DNA of 64,000 nucleotides from Microtetraspora niveoalba (GCF_001570405.1 NZ_BBYM01000022.1:82408-146407); one strand, 5' to 3'; shown: positions 1 through 9,248, counted from the stretch's first letter. Notes: generated by a model not told the origin, from the sequence alone. A program made the numbers and translations.

Positions 1-201
<201 letters not shown>

Positions 202-204
202 GCC

Positions 205-639
205 ATGATCGCTGAATCCATGTACCAGGAGCTCATCCTGGAGCACTACAAGCATCCGCAGGGCCGCGGGCTGCGCGAGCCGTACGACGCCGAGGTGCAC
301 CACGTGAACCCGACCTGCGGGGACGAGGTCACGCTGCGGGTGAAGCTCGACGACGGCAAGGTCCTGGACGTCTCCTACGACGGCCAGGGCTGCTCGATCA
401 GCCAGGCGGCGGCCTCCGTCCTGCACGAGCTCGCCACCGGCTCCACCGTCGAGGAGACCCTCTCCGTCGTGGACGAGTTCACCAGACTGATGCAGGGCAG
501 GGGCCAGATCGAGGCCGACGAGGACGTGCTCGGCGACGCCGTCGCCTTCGCGGGCGTGGCCAAGTTCCCCGCCCGGGTCAAGTGCGCGCTGCTGTCCTGG
601 ATGGCGTTCAAGGACGCCGTCCTGCGGAGCCAGGCGTGA
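205..639 (+). CDS. sufU: Fe-S cluster assembly sulfur-transfer protein SufU
   Basis: A 144-residue SufU/IscU-like protein. The three zinc/sulfur-ligand cysteines are visible in NPTCGDEV, GQGCSISQAAAS and RVKCALLSW, together with the N-terminal YQELILEHYKHP helix typical of SufU. In Gram-positive bacteria SufU accepts persulfide sulfur from SufS by zinc-ligand exchange and feeds the SufBCD scaffold. The start ATG at 205 directly follows the sufS stop with no separate Shine-Dalgarno sequence, consistent with coupled translation. Length is normal for the family. The gene downstream is the SufT-like factor, completing the usual suf operon end. Confidence 0.95.
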   Translation: MIAESMYQELILEHYKHPQGRGLREPYDAEVHHVNPTCGDEVTLRVKLDDGKVLDVSYDGQGCSISQAAASVLHELATGSTVEETLSVVDEFTRLMQGRGQIEADEDVLGDAVAFAGVAKFPARVKCALLSWMAFKDAVLRSQA

Positions 640-667
640 CCGCTCGAACGAACGTAAGGAGGATGGC

Positions 668-1033
668 GTGAGCAAGCCGACCGAGACCCCCACGGCGACG
701 TTCGACGGAGAGACCTCCCTCGACGACGTCCTGGAGGCGCTCAAGGACGTCGTGGACCCCGAGCTGGGGATCAACGTGGTCGACCTCGGCCTGGTCTACG
801 GGGTCAACCTCGACCCCGCCGGCGAGGGCGAGCGGCCCATCGCCACGATCGACATGACGCTGACCAGCGCGGCCTGCCCGCTGACCGATGTCATCGAGGA
901 CCAGGCCAACTCGGCCCTCGCCGACCTCGCGTCCAGCGTCGTGATCAACTGGGTGTGGCTCCCGCCGTGGGGCCCGGACAAGATCACCGACGAGGGCCGC
1001 GACCAGCTCCGCATGCTGGGCTTCAACGTCTGA
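668..1033 (+). CDS. DUF59/MIP18-family metal-sulfur cluster assembly factor (SufT-like)
   Basis: A 121-residue protein with the DUF59 core: DPELGINVVDLGLVYGV near residues 28-44 and MTLTSAACPL containing the single conserved cysteine. Family members (SufT, the MIP18/Fam96 relatives) help mature or deliver Fe-S clusters. The gene starts at GTG 668, preceded by a strong AAGGAGG 8 nt upstream, and sits 28 nt after sufU, so it is the last cistron of the suf operon. A short inverted repeat (1043-1048 with 1055-1060) 10 nt after the stop could contribute to transcript termination but has no U-tract. Confidence 0.9.
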   Translation: MSKPTETPTATFDGETSLDDVLEALKDVVDPELGINVVDLGLVYGVNLDPAGEGERPIATIDMTLTSAACPLTDVIEDQANSALADLASSVVINWVWLPPWGPDKITDEGRDQLRMLGFNV

Positions 1034-1299
1034 GTCTCCCCACCGGACCTCGTCGTCCGGACGGACCTCTCGGGCCGCCCCCGGCTTCCGCGCCGGGGAC
1101 GGCCCGTTCCCGTGCCGAGCCCCGAGGGCACACACGGCGCCCCGTCCCCGATCCACGCCGACGTGCCGAGCGGGGCGGCCGCGCCGGGTCGCCGCCACCG
1201 TCCGTGTCGCCTCCGGGCCCGGCTCCGGCGCACCGACGGGAGCCCGTGCGGCCGGGCCCGGGGGCGATCGACGTGATGTTGGTCGCTCCGGGAATGGTG
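1034..1299. other. Non-coding spacer between the suf operon and the helicase leader
   Basis: No convincing gene. Frames on both strands here have compositions typical of GC-rich shadow frames (long Arg/Pro/Gly runs). Apart from a weak 6-bp hairpin at 1043-1060 I see nothing in it. Confidence 0.5.
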
Positions 1300-1669
1300 T
1301 AAGGTTGCATCTCGTTATGCCCGAAGCGACTTGAATGACGGTGTCCGTGACAAGGCCGCTCGTATCCATGCGGGTGCCGTGCACGTCTGCGGGAACACCG
1401 AGGTCGCCGGATTGACCGCAGTGCCGCATCGCGCGTCGCGCGCACAGCGCGGCACCGCCGCTTGACGCAGGGGCCTGCCCGCCGGACGGCCCGGCGGCGC
1501 CGGACTTCCTGACCCCCAGGGGCGCGAGACTCCCTGGACGCCCCACGCACCACCCCTGCGTCCGATTGATGTACGGCAAGGGCCGTACCCGTCCTGGCTC
1601 GTCCTTTCGCAGAAGTGACGTGCCCATCCGTGTTCCGACACGCTGTCCTCTACGAAAGGCACGAACCCC
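1300..1669 (+). promoter_or_regulatory. Long structured 5' leader of the DEAD-box helicase gene, with mini-uORFs
   Basis: A -10-like TAAGGT (1300-1305; weak TTGGTC at 1279-1284 with 15-bp spacing) would start transcription near 1312, giving a leader of about 355 nt. It holds a 5-codon ORF (1317-1334, M-P-E-A-T) almost at the predicted 5' end. Overlapping it is a 44-codon TTG frame (1331-1465). A perfect 7-bp stem lies at 1421-1427/1449-1455. A compact hairpin with 7-bp arms (1571-1577/1582-1588) and an AAGG loop lies about 80 nt before the start codon. Bacterial cold-shock helicase genes often have long regulatory leaders. The promoter and the uORF translation are inferences. Confidence 0.45.
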
Positions 1670-3895
1670 GTGACCATGCTCGACGCCGGCCACATCGCTT
1701 CCACGCCTGACGCCGACGCGCGCACTCCGGCCGCCGATCCCGCGCCGGACGCCCAGACGCCCTCCACGGAACTCACCGTGGACGCGCCGCAGGAGTCGGG
1801 AGCACCCGTTCCTTCCGGCGACTTCGCCGAGCTCGGCCTGCCCAGGCCGCTCGTGTCCGCCCTGGCCCGCGAGGGCATCACCGCGCCGTTCCCGATCCAG
1901 CGGGCCGCCATCCCGGACATTCTCGCGGGCCGCGACGTCCTCGGCCGGGGCCAGACCGGCTCCGGCAAGACGCTCGCCTTCGGCCTGCCCACCATGGCGC
2001 GCATCGCGGGCGAGCGCGCGCTGCCCAAGCGTCCGCTCGCCGTCATCCTTGTCCCCACGCGTGAGCTGGCCCTCCAGGTCGCCGACGCCCTGGAGCCCCT
2101 CGGCCGGGGGCTGTCCCTGCGGACCAAGACCGTCGTCGGCGGCATGTCCATGGGACGGCAGATCGAGGCGCTCCGCCGGGGCGTCGAGGTCGTCGTCGCC
2201 ACCCCGGGACGGCTGACCGACCTCATGGAGCAGGGCGAGTGCTCGCTGGAGGACGTTCAGGTCACCGTGCTCGACGAGGCCGACCACATGTGCGACCTCG
2301 GCTTCTTCCCCGTGGTGAGCGCGATCCTGGAGGCCACCCCCTCCGACGGCCAGCGGCTGCTCTTCTCCGCCACCCTCGACGGTGACGTGGACAAGCTCGT
2401 CCAGCGCTTCCTCACCGACCCCGTGACGCACTCGCTCGCTCCGGAGACCTCGCCGGTCGAGACCATGGAGCACCACCTCTTCCAGGTCCACCGCGACGAC
2501 AAGGTGGACGTGACCGCCGAGATCGCCAACCGCGAGGGCCGTACGATCCTGTTCGTCCGCACCCAGCACGGTGTGGACCGTGTGGTCAAGCAGCTCGCCC
2601 GCGTCGGGGTACGCGCCGGCGGCCTGCACGGCGGCAAGCGGCAGAACCAGCGCACCCGCATCCTCGGGGAGTTCCGCGAGGGCACCGTGAGCGTGCTCGT
2701 CTGCACGGACGTCGCCGCCCGCGGCATCCACGTCGACGACGTCAGCCTCGTGCTCCACGTCGACCCCCCGATGGACCACAAGAGCTACCTGCACCGGGGC
2801 GGCCGTACGGCCCGCGCGGGGGAGAGCGGCAGCGTCGTGACCCTCGTCATGCCGAACGAGCGCCGCTCCACCGACGCGATGACCCGCCGCGCCGGCATCA
2901 CCCCGTCGAAGCACCGGGTGCGCCCGGGCGACGCGGTGCTCGCCGAGGTCGCCGGCGCGCGGCAGCCCAGCGGCGAGGCGATCCCCGTGTGGGAGCCCGA
3001 CGTCCGCAAGCCGCTGCGCCAGCGCCGCGAGGGGCCGGGCGGAGAGGGCCGCTCCCGCCGCTTCGGCGACCGCCGCGAGCGCCGGTTCGACCGTGACGGC
3101 CGTCCGGGCCGGGACGGCGGGCGCCCCTTCGAGGCGCGGGGGAACGGTGAGGGCGGCACCTGGCAGGGCAACGCCGAGCGCGCCGGTGCCGAGGGCCGCG
3201 GAGACCGTCCGTACCGGGAGGACCGCCCGTTCCGCGGGGACCGCGGCGACCGTCCGTTCCGTGGGGACCGTGAGGGCGGGTCGTTCCGCGGTGAGCGCCG
3301 GGGCTCCTACCAGGGGGACCGCGCGTCGCAGCAGGACCGTCCGTTCCGCGGGGACCGCGACGGCGGTTCCTACCGCGGCGACCGTCCGTTCCGCGGGGAC
3401 CGTGAGGGCGGATCGTTCCGGGAGGGGCGCGGTGAGCGCTCGTTCCGTGAGGACCGTCCGTTCCGCGGCGACCGTGAGGGCGGGTCGTTCCGGGATGAGC
3501 GCCGGGGCTCCTACCAGGGGGACCGCGCGTCGCAGCAGGACCGTCCGTTCCGCGGGGACCGCGACGGCGGCTCCTCCCGCGGCGAGCGGGACGGCCGCCC
3601 CTTCCGGGGCGACCGCGACGGCGACCGCCGCTACCAGGGCGACCGGTCGCGCGGCTCCTTCGGCGAGGGCCGGGGCTCGTACGGCGGCCACCGCGGCCAG
3701 AACGGGGAGGGCCGCTCCGAGCAGCGCGGCGGACACCGGGACGGTGAGCGCGCCGGGCACCGGGACGGCTACCGCGGCGAGCGCCGCCCGGACAGCCGCG
3801 GTGACTTCCGCGCGCCGCGCGGCGGGGGCTTCCGGCAGGGCGGCCGCCCCGGGGGCCGCGCCGGCGGTCCGTCGGGCAAGCGTTACGGCCGGTGA
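1670..3895 (+). CDS. DEAD-box ATP-dependent RNA helicase with RG/RGDR-rich C-terminal tail
   Basis: A 741-residue helicase. Q motif region PFPIQRAA (about 74-80), Walker A GQTGSGKT (94-101), PTRELALQ, VATPGRL, DEAD box at 202-205, SAT, then the second RecA domain with ARGIHV and HRGGRTARAG. From about residue 450 to the end the protein is a low-complexity tail rich in Arg, Gly and Asp with repeated DRPFRGDR-type units, likely an unspecific RNA-binding and condensate-forming arm. It should unwind RNA in ribosome assembly, RNA decay or cold adaptation. Start GTG 1670 follows AAAGG at 1655-1659; ATG 1676 is an alternative. The gene is monocistronic: long leader upstream and a strong hairpin terminator downstream. 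Confidence 0.93.
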   Translation: MTMLDAGHIASTPDADARTPAADPAPDAQTPSTELTVDAPQESGAPVPSGDFAELGLPRPLVSALAREGITAPFPIQRAAIPDILAGRDVLGRGQTGSGKTLAFGLPTMARIAGERALPKRPLAVILVPTRELALQVADALEPLGRGLSLRTKTVVGGMSMGRQIEALRRGVEVVVATPGRLTDLMEQGECSLEDVQVTVLDEADHMCDLGFFPVVSAILEATPSDGQRLLFSATLDGDVDKLVQRFLTDPVTHSLAPETSPVETMEHHLFQVHRDDKVDVTAEIANREGRTILFVRTQHGVDRVVKQLARVGVRAGGLHGGKRQNQRTRILGEFREGTVSVLVCTDVAARGIHVDDVSLVLHVDPPMDHKSYLHRGGRTARAGESGSVVTLVMPNERRSTDAMTRRAGITPSKHRVRPGDAVLAEVAGARQPSGEAIPVWEPDVRKPLRQRREGPGGEGRSRRFGDRRERRFDRDGRPGRDGGRPFEARGNGEGGTWQGNAERAGAEGRGDRPYREDRPFRGDRGDRPFRGDREGGSFRGERRGSYQGDRASQQDRPFRGDRDGGSYRGDRPFRGDREGGSFREGRGERSFREDRPFRGDREGGSFRDERRGSYQGDRASQQDRPFRGDRDGGSSRGERDGRPFRGDRDGDRRYQGDRSRGSFGEGRGSYGGHRGQNGEGRSEQRGGHRDGERAGHRDGYRGERRPDSRGDFRAPRGGGFRQGGRPGGRAGGPSGKRYGR
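3293..3570 (+). repeat. Exact 74-bp duplication (period 204) inside the helicase tail
   Basis: Positions 3293-3366 and 3497-3570 are identical over 74 bp, 204 bp (68 codons) apart and therefore in frame. Shorter copies of the GACCGTCCGTTCCGCGG core occur in between and around (about 3200-3640). The identity extends to third codon positions, so the tail is growing or being homogenised by recombination or slippage rather than being conserved only at the protein level. Confidence 0.85.
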
Positions 3896-3998
3896 CGTCG
3901 GAGCCGAGTCCCGCTCTCCTGCCGCACCGTGAGGTAGGCCACGCCGCTCGACGGCGTGGTCCGGCGGACGGCCGCTGAGCCGTCACCCATCCATCTGA

Positions 3999-4035
3999 CA
4001 GGCGCCGGTGTCCCGCGCGGGGACACCGGCGCCTG
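3999..4035 (+). terminator. Hairpin terminator after the helicase gene
   Basis: Perfect 16-bp inverted repeat (3999-4014 with 4020-4035) closed by a 5-nt loop, about 100 nt after the helicase stop. No long U-tract follows (CCGTTTCCC), as is common in high-GC actinobacteria. Confidence 0.75.
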
Positions 4036-4060
4036 CCGTTTCCCGCGACCGGTTCCCGTG

Positions 4061-4212
4061 ACCCGGTGTCTCCACGCGCCGGGTGCTCCCCGGCCGGTCT
4101 CCCACAACCCGGTGTCGCCATGCGCCCGGTGCTCCCCGGCCGGTCTCCCACGACCCGGTGTCTCCACGCGCCGGGTGCTCCCCGGCCCGTCTCCCGCGAC
4201 CCGTGTCCCCTG
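4061..4212. repeat. 46-bp tandem repeat, three copies plus a partial fourth
   Basis: Units begin at 4061, 4107 and 4153, with a partial unit at 4199. Each contains ACCCGGTGT, a GCGCC(G)GGTGCTCCCCGG core and GGTCTCCC. Copies differ at only a few positions. The array lies in the 480-bp non-coding gap between the helicase terminator and the esterase gene. Beyond it, 4213-4376 shows nothing except the esterase ribosome-binding site. Confidence 0.8.
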
Positions 4213-4376
4213 GGGCGGTGAGGGACCGGTTTCGCGGGCCGGCGGAGCGGCCTCACCGGGCGAGCCGGTCCTCCGGTACGGTTCCACCTCACCGGGATCG
4301 CGCCGAGCGCCTCCCGGCGCCGTCCCCCTCCGGCGGGATCCCCCTCCCGCGCGCCTGCCGTTAGGAGCAGTCCCCC

Positions 4377-5342
4377 GTGTTCGTCGACCTGCCGCTCGAC
4401 CAGCTCCGCGCCTACCTGCCCGCACGGGACGAGCCCGCCGACTTCGACGAGTTCTGGGCGCGGACCCTGCGCGAGGCGCGCGCGTACGACCTGGCGGCCG
4501 TCTTCGCGCCCCACGACGCCCATCTCGCCCGGGTCGACGTGTACGACGTGACGTTCGCCGGGTTCGGCGGGCACCCGATCAAGGGGTGGCTGCTCACGCC
4601 CGCGTCCCCGGACGCGCCGCTGCCCTGCGTCGTCGAGTTCGTCGGCTACAACGGCGGGCGGGGACTGCCGCACGACTGGCTGCTGTGGCCGTCCGCCGGA
4701 TACGCGGCCTTCGTGATGGACACCCGGGGCCAGGGCGGCGGATGGCGGCAGGGGGACACGCCGGACCCCGCCCCCGGCACCGGCCCCGAGACCGCCGGGA
4801 AGTTGACGCGGGGCGTGCTCGACCGGGAGGACTACTACTACCGGCGCCTGTACACCGATGTCGTGCGCGCCGTCGAGGCCGCCGCGACGCATCCGGCCGT
4901 GGACGCGGAGCGGATCGCGGTCGCGGGCGGCAGCCAGGGCGGCGGCATGGCGCTGGCCGCCGCCGCGCTCGCCCCCGGCGTCCGCTACGCCTTCGTCGAC
5001 GTGCCGTTCATGTGCCACATCCGCTACGCCGCGCAGATCACCGAGGCCCTGCCGTACGGCGAGCTGGGCCGGTTCTGCGCGGTCAACCGGGACCGGGTCG
5101 AGGACGTCTTCGCCACCCTCGCCTACTTCGACGGGACGAACTTCGCGGCCAGGGCGTCGGTGCCCGCGCGGTTCTCCGTCGGGCTGCGCGACGAGATCAC
5201 CCCGGCCTCGACCGTGTTCGCAGCCTACAATCACTACGCCGGTCCCAAGGAGATCTCGGTGTGGCCGTTCAACGGGCACGAGGGCGGCCAGTCGTCCCAG
5301 TCCCTGGAACACCTGAAGACCGCCCGGAAGATCTTCGGCTGA
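4377..5342 (+). CDS. Acetylxylan esterase / cephalosporin-C deacetylase family (CE7) alpha/beta hydrolase
   Basis: A 321-residue CE7-type esterase. Features seen: N-terminal [13 protein letters not shown], the oxyanion region RGQGGGW (about 121-127), the nucleophile elbow GGSQGGG (Ser about 187), and a C-terminal His in FNGHEGG. Family members deacetylate xylo-oligosaccharides and other small acetylated sugars in the cytoplasm; no signal peptide is visible here. The start is GTG 4377 with TAGGAG about 9 nt upstream. It stands alone between a repeat array and hisE. Substrate cannot be told from sequence. Confidence 0.88.
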   Translation: MFVDLPLDQLRAYLPARDEPADFDEFWARTLREARAYDLAAVFAPHDAHLARVDVYDVTFAGFGGHPIKGWLLTPASPDAPLPCVVEFVGYNGGRGLPHDWLLWPSAGYAAFVMDTRGQGGGWRQGDTPDPAPGTGPETAGKLTRGVLDREDYYYRRLYTDVVRAVEAAATHPAVDAERIAVAGGSQGGGMALAAAALAPGVRYAFVDVPFMCHIRYAAQITEALPYGELGRFCAVNRDRVEDVFATLAYFDGTNFAARASVPARFSVGLRDEITPASTVFAAYNHYAGPKEISVWPFNGHEGGQSSQSLEHLKTARKIFG

Positions 5343-5479
5343 CCCGGCACGCGGCCACCCGCCCGTGCGGACGCCGGCGCCCGGCGGTCGGCGCGTACGG
5401 AGGGGGAGTGGCGGGACGCGCCCGGTCACGCGGACCGACTACGCTGGTTCCGCATCGCCCGACGACCCTGAAAGAGATC

Positions 5480-5743
5480 ATGAAGACCTTCGAAGAGCTG
5501 TACGCCGAGCTGTCGGAGAAGGCGCGCACCCGGCCCCCGGGCTCGGGCACCGTGGCCGCGCTGGACGCCGGGGTCCATGCCATCGGGAAGAAGGTCGTCG
5601 AGGAGGCCGCGGAGAGCTGGATGGCGGCCGAGCACGAGTCCACCGAGCGGGCGGCGGAGGAGATCTCCCAGCTCCTCTACCACGTGCAGGTCCTCATGCT
5701 GGCGCGCGGCATCGGGCTCGACGAGGTCTACAAGCATCTCTAG
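5480..5743 (+). CDS. hisE: Phosphoribosyl-ATP pyrophosphatase
   Basis: An 87-residue all-alpha NTP pyrophosphohydrolase-type protein with the HisE signature [14 protein letters not shown] followed by [13 protein letters not shown]. The acidic residues bind Mg2+. It hydrolyses PR-ATP to PR-AMP, the second step of histidine biosynthesis, in the cytoplasm. ATG 5480 follows AAAGAGAT. A TACGCT -10-like box lies at 5439-5444. The stop is 70 nt from hisG, and hisE-hisG pairing is the standard actinobacterial arrangement. Confidence 0.95.
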   Translation: MKTFEELYAELSEKARTRPPGSGTVAALDAGVHAIGKKVVEEAAESWMAAEHESTERAAEEISQLLYHVQVLMLARGIGLDEVYKHL

Positions 5744-5813
5744 GCCGCCACCCGGCGGCCGAAACGCGTCCAATGACCTCGTCATCCGCGTCCCGAAGGG
5801 TTTCCGTCACACC

Positions 5814-6659
5814 ATGCTGCGTCTCGCCGTACCGAACAAGGGCGCGCTCGCCGAAGCCGCGCAGACCATCCTGAAAGAAGCCGGGTACCGCCCGCGCACC
5901 GACAGCAAGGAGCTCGTGGTCGTCGACCCCGAGAACTCCTGCGAACTGTTCTTCCTGCGTCCCCGCGACATCGCCGTCTACGTGGGCGAGGGGACGCTCG
6001 ACGCGGGCATCACCGGCCGCGACATGCTGTTCGACTCCGGCGCCCCGGCCGAGGAGGTCGTGCCGCTGGGCTTCGGCCGGTCCACGTTCCGCTTCGCCGC
6101 GCCCGCCGGGCGGTACGGCAGCGTCACCGACCTGGCCGGCCTGCGGATCGCCACCTCCTACGCCGGTCTCCTCAGCAAGTACCTCGCCGAGGAGGGCATC
6201 GACGCCCGGGTCATCAAGCTCGACGGCGCCGTGGAGACGGCGATACGGCTCGGCGTCGCGGACGCCGTCGCCGACGTCGTGGAGACCGGCACCACGCTGC
6301 GCAACGTCGGGCTGGACGTGTTCGGGGAGCCCATCGCCCACTCCGAGGCCGTGGTCATCAAGCGGACCGGCGCCGCGGAGACCAACGGCTTCCAGCAGCT
6401 CATCCGGCGGCTGCAGGGCGTCCTCGTCGCCCGCGACTACGTGATGATGGACTACGACATCCGCGTGGAGCGGATCGACGAGGCCATCGCGATCACGCCG
6501 GGCGTCGAGGGGCCGACCGTTTCCCCGCTGCACCGCGAGGGCTGGGTGGCCGTCCGGGCGATGGTGCCGCGCAAGGGCCACCAGCAGATCATGGACCAGC
6601 TCTGGGAGATCGGCGCGAAGGCCATCCTGATCACCGCGATCTACGCCTGCCGCCTCTGA
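5814..6659 (+). CDS. hisG: ATP phosphoribosyltransferase, long (HisG_L) form
   Basis: A 281-residue enzyme catalysing the first committed step of histidine biosynthesis (ATP + PRPP). The N-terminal MLRLAVPNKGALAE and the PRPP-binding region DAVADVVETGTTLRN (about residues 150-165) are typical. The C-terminal 75 residues form the ACT-like regulatory domain of the long HisG class, so histidine feedback is expected without HisZ. ATG 5814 was chosen because it yields the canonical N-terminus. Transcribed with hisE. Confidence 0.96.
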   Translation: MLRLAVPNKGALAEAAQTILKEAGYRPRTDSKELVVVDPENSCELFFLRPRDIAVYVGEGTLDAGITGRDMLFDSGAPAEEVVPLGFGRSTFRFAAPAGRYGSVTDLAGLRIATSYAGLLSKYLAEEGIDARVIKLDGAVETAIRLGVADAVADVVETGTTLRNVGLDVFGEPIAHSEAVVIKRTGAAETNGFQQLIRRLQGVLVARDYVMMDYDIRVERIDEAIAITPGVEGPTVSPLHREGWVAVRAMVPRKGHQQIMDQLWEIGAKAILITAIYACRL

Positions 6660-6773
6660 CGCCCACCGGGTGATCTTTCGGAGCCCACTGCGGCGGTGCG
6701 GGTGGCAGTCTGGGAGGGGACGGCCACCCGCGGGCCGTTCCCCCGCGGTCTCCCCTGAGAAATCGGTGACTCC

Positions 6774-7409
6774 ATGGCGAGAACGGACATCCACCACCCT
6801 CTCTTCGCGCGGCTCTATCCCCGCATAAGCCAGACCCAGGAACGTCACGGCATGACCGCCCACCGCCGGACCCTGCTGGAGGGGCTTTCCGGCCGGGTCG
6901 TCGAGGTGGGGGCGGGCAACGGGCTGAACTTCGCCCACTACCCGCCCGCCGTCACCCGTGTGATCGCGATCGAGCCCGAACGCACGCTGCGCGAGCTGGC
7001 CGTACGCGCCGCCGCGAAGGCCCCCGTCCCCGTCGAGGTGCTGGACGGCGTGGCCGAGGCGCTCCCCGTCGCCGACGAAAGCGTCGACGCGGTGGTGGTC
7101 TCGCTCGTGCTGTGCTCGTTCTCGGATCCGGACGCGGCGCTGCGGGAGGCGCGGCGGGTGCTCGTCCCCGGAGGGCGGCTGTGCTTCCTGGAGCACGTAC
7201 GCGCCGACACCCCCGGCATGGTCCGCTTCCAACGGCTGCTGGACGCCACCGTTTGGCCGCGCCTGGCGGGCGGCTGCCACACCGCCCGCGACAGCGCGGC
7301 GGCGATCGAGCGGGCCGGGTTCGCCGTCGAACGGATGCGACGTTTCCACTTCGCCGGGATCCGCGGCCCCGCCACGTATTTCATCCTCGGCGCCGCCCGC
7401 CGCCCGTGA
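6774..7409 (+). CDS. Class I SAM-dependent methyltransferase (Methyltransf_11 type)
   Basis: A 211-residue protein with a Rossmann methyltransferase fold: SAM motif I VVEVGAGNGLNF (about 42-53), acidic strand-2 residue in VIAIEPE, motif IV VDAVVVSLVLCSFSD and post-motif GGRLCFLEHVRAD. The C-terminal half resembles small phospholipid or menaquinone-type methyltransferases, but the substrate is not determinable. It lies 114 nt after hisG in the same direction and converges on the kinase gene. Confidence 0.85.
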   Translation: MARTDIHHPLFARLYPRISQTQERHGMTAHRRTLLEGLSGRVVEVGAGNGLNFAHYPPAVTRVIAIEPERTLRELAVRAAAKAPVPVEVLDGVAEALPVADESVDAVVVSLVLCSFSDPDAALREARRVLVPGGRLCFLEHVRADTPGMVRFQRLLDATVWPRLAGGCHTARDSAAAIERAGFAVERMRRFHFAGIRGPATYFILGAARRP

Positions 7410-7515
7410 CCGGCCCCGGCGGAGCCGTCGCGAGGTGGGGCGGGGTCGCCGGACGAACGCCCCGCCGCGTCCCCGGGCGTCGGGGCCGGGACGCGCCGCG
7501 CGGGCCGGAGCCGGG

Positions 7516-9102
7516 TCAGTGGCGGCGGCCGGACAGCAGGCCGGACCGGCTCAGATAGTCGATCAGCGGCCCGCTGGAGGCCAGCCGGCCCTTCCGCTGC
7601 GCCTTGCTCAGCGTCCTGCCGAGGTCGCGCAGCTTCTTCTGCGCCTTCCCGTTGTCGCCGTCCGCGAGCTTCTCCCGGATCTCCTCGATCTCCTCGCGCA
7701 CCTTCTCGGCCGTGTCGGAGTCGATGCCGCGCTGCCGCTCCTGAGCGGTCACCGCGCTCTCCAGCCCGGCCAGCCACGCCTGCGGCCCGGTCGCCGTCCT
7801 GGACACGGCCGGTGACGGAGCCGCCGACGGCGTGACGGACGGGACGGCGGTCGGCGTGGGCGTCGCGGACCGGCTCTGCCGGGCGGGCGCGGGTGTCGTG
7901 GCCGCCGCCGTGGCGGAGGCGTCCGGCGGAGGCGGCGAGGACGGGGAGGCCAGCCACACCACGGCCAGGACGGGAAGGACCGCCGCCGCCGCGATCATCA
8001 CCCCCTTGCGCCGCGACATCCCGCCGCGCTTCCCCCGTACTGGCGCGCTCATGGTGGGCCCGCCCGGGGGCCACAAGCCCGAGGCGGCGGAGGTCCCCGC
8101 CATAGGGGAGGTGAACCCGTCCGGGCCGCCATGGGTCGGGCCCGCGTACCCCGGGACGGCGGGGCCGCCGGCGGCGTGGCCGGACGGAGGCCACCCGGGA
8201 GCCTGTCCGCCCCCGCCGAGGACGGCGGTGCCGCCCATGTCGAGCAACGCCGTGTCGCCCGCCCGCGCGGGGGGAGGAGGCGGGGCGGCCATCGTCCGGG
8301 CGATCACCTCGCCGGCGGTCGGCCGGGCGCGCGGCTCCTTCTCCAGCAGCGCCAGCACCAGCGCCTCCAGGTCGGCCGGGAGATCGGGCCGGTAGCGGCG
8401 CGGCGGCGGGGGCGGCTGCTGGACGTGCTGGAAGACCAGCTCGGCCGACGACCCGGCGAACGGCGGGTGACCGCACAGCAACTCGTAGCACACGCAGCCC
8501 AGCGCGTACATGTCGCTGGCCGCGTCACCGGGGCGTCCCATGATCTGCTCAGGCGACAGGTACGCCGCGGTTCCGACGATCATGCCGACCGCGGTCAGCC
8601 GTCCCGCCGCCTCGTCCGCCAGCCGGGCGATCCCGAAGTCGACCACCTTGACCTGGCCGCCGTCGGTCAGGTGCAGGTTGGCGGGCTTGATGTCGCGGTG
8701 CACGACCCCGGCCCGGTGCGCGGCGTCCAGGCCGACGGCCACCTGCCCGACGAGGTGGCGGACCTCGTCCACCCCCAGCGGCCCCCGCGCCGCCAGCTCC
8801 TCGGCCAGGCTGCGGCCCGAGAGCAGCTCCATCACGAGGTACGGCCGCCCGGTGTGCTCGCCCACGTCGTACACGCTGACCACGTTGGGGTGGACCACGC
8901 GCGCGGCGGTGCGGGCCTCCTGGGCGAACCGGGCCCGCATGGACGGGTCGGACGCCTCGGCCGCGAAGAGCTTGACCGCCACCGGCCAGTCGCGGACCAG
9001 GTCATGGCCGCGCCACACCTCGGCCATGCCGCCCCGGCCGATCGGCGTGTCCAGCCGGTAGCGGTCGCCGAGCACGGAGGAGACCCCCACCCAGCCGTTC
9101 AC
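7516..9102 (-). CDS. Transmembrane Ser/Thr protein kinase (PknB-like)
   Basis: A Hanks-type kinase of about 528 residues. Gly-rich loop IGRGGMAEVW, catalytic Lys in VAVKLF (Lys44), HRDIKPANLHL catalytic loop and DFGIAR. After the kinase domain (about 13-275) come a Pro/Gly/Thr-rich linker, one membrane segment (about 364-385), a Ser/Thr/Pro-rich extracytoplasmic stalk and a charged helical tail with no PASTA domains. It probably senses an envelope signal. GTG 9102 was preferred because AGGGAG lies 9 nt upstream; ATG 9123 and TTG 9132 are further in-frame options. The tail (EKVREEIEEIREKL onwards) looks like a coiled coil. Confidence 0.9.
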   Translation of the reverse strand: MNGWVGVSSVLGDRYRLDTPIGRGGMAEVWRGHDLVRDWPVAVKLFAAEASDPSMRARFAQEARTAARVVHPNVVSVYDVGEHTGRPYLVMELLSGRSLAEELAARGPLGVDEVRHLVGQVAVGLDAAHRAGVVHRDIKPANLHLTDGGQVKVVDFGIARLADEAAGRLTAVGMIVGTAAYLSPEQIMGRPGDAASDMYALGCVCYELLCGHPPFAGSSAELVFQHVQQPPPPPRRYRPDLPADLEALVLALLEKEPRARPTAGEVIARTMAAPPPPPARAGDTALLDMGGTAVLGGGGQAPGWPPSGHAAGGPAVPGYAGPTHGGPDGFTSPMAGTSAASGLWPPGGPTMSAPVRGKRGGMSRRKGVMIAAAAVLPVLAVVWLASPSSPPPPDASATAAATTPAPARQSRSATPTPTAVPSVTPSAAPSPAVSRTATGPQAWLAGLESAVTAQERQRGIDSDTAEKVREEIEEIREKLADGDNGKAQKKLRDLGRTLSKAQRKGRLASSGPLIDYLSRSGLLSGRRH

Positions 9103-9248
9103 CGCGACCAGCTCCCTACACATAGCCGTCAAAGGATGACGAACACCATAACGGAGCGATCAATGGTTCCGGTCCGATCTCCTCCCGGCCTCACGCCCCG
9201 GCCGGAGGGCGCGACGTGCCCGCCGCGGCCCCCTCCCCGGCGGCGTGG

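Noticed and set aside
608..3760. 1050-codon open frame on the minus strand opposite the suf end and the helicase
   Set aside because: Composition is dominated by Ala/Val/Pro/Arg runs mirroring the helicase codons; no motif, no start context. It is an antisense shadow of a GC-rich gene.
4061..4212. Possible CRISPR array
   Set aside because: Units are contiguous without unique spacers and no cas gene is present.
2898..5429. 843-codon minus-strand frame spanning helicase tail, repeat array and esterase
   Set aside because: It runs through a terminator and a tandem repeat, with low-complexity Arg/Gly/Pro composition. Not a gene.
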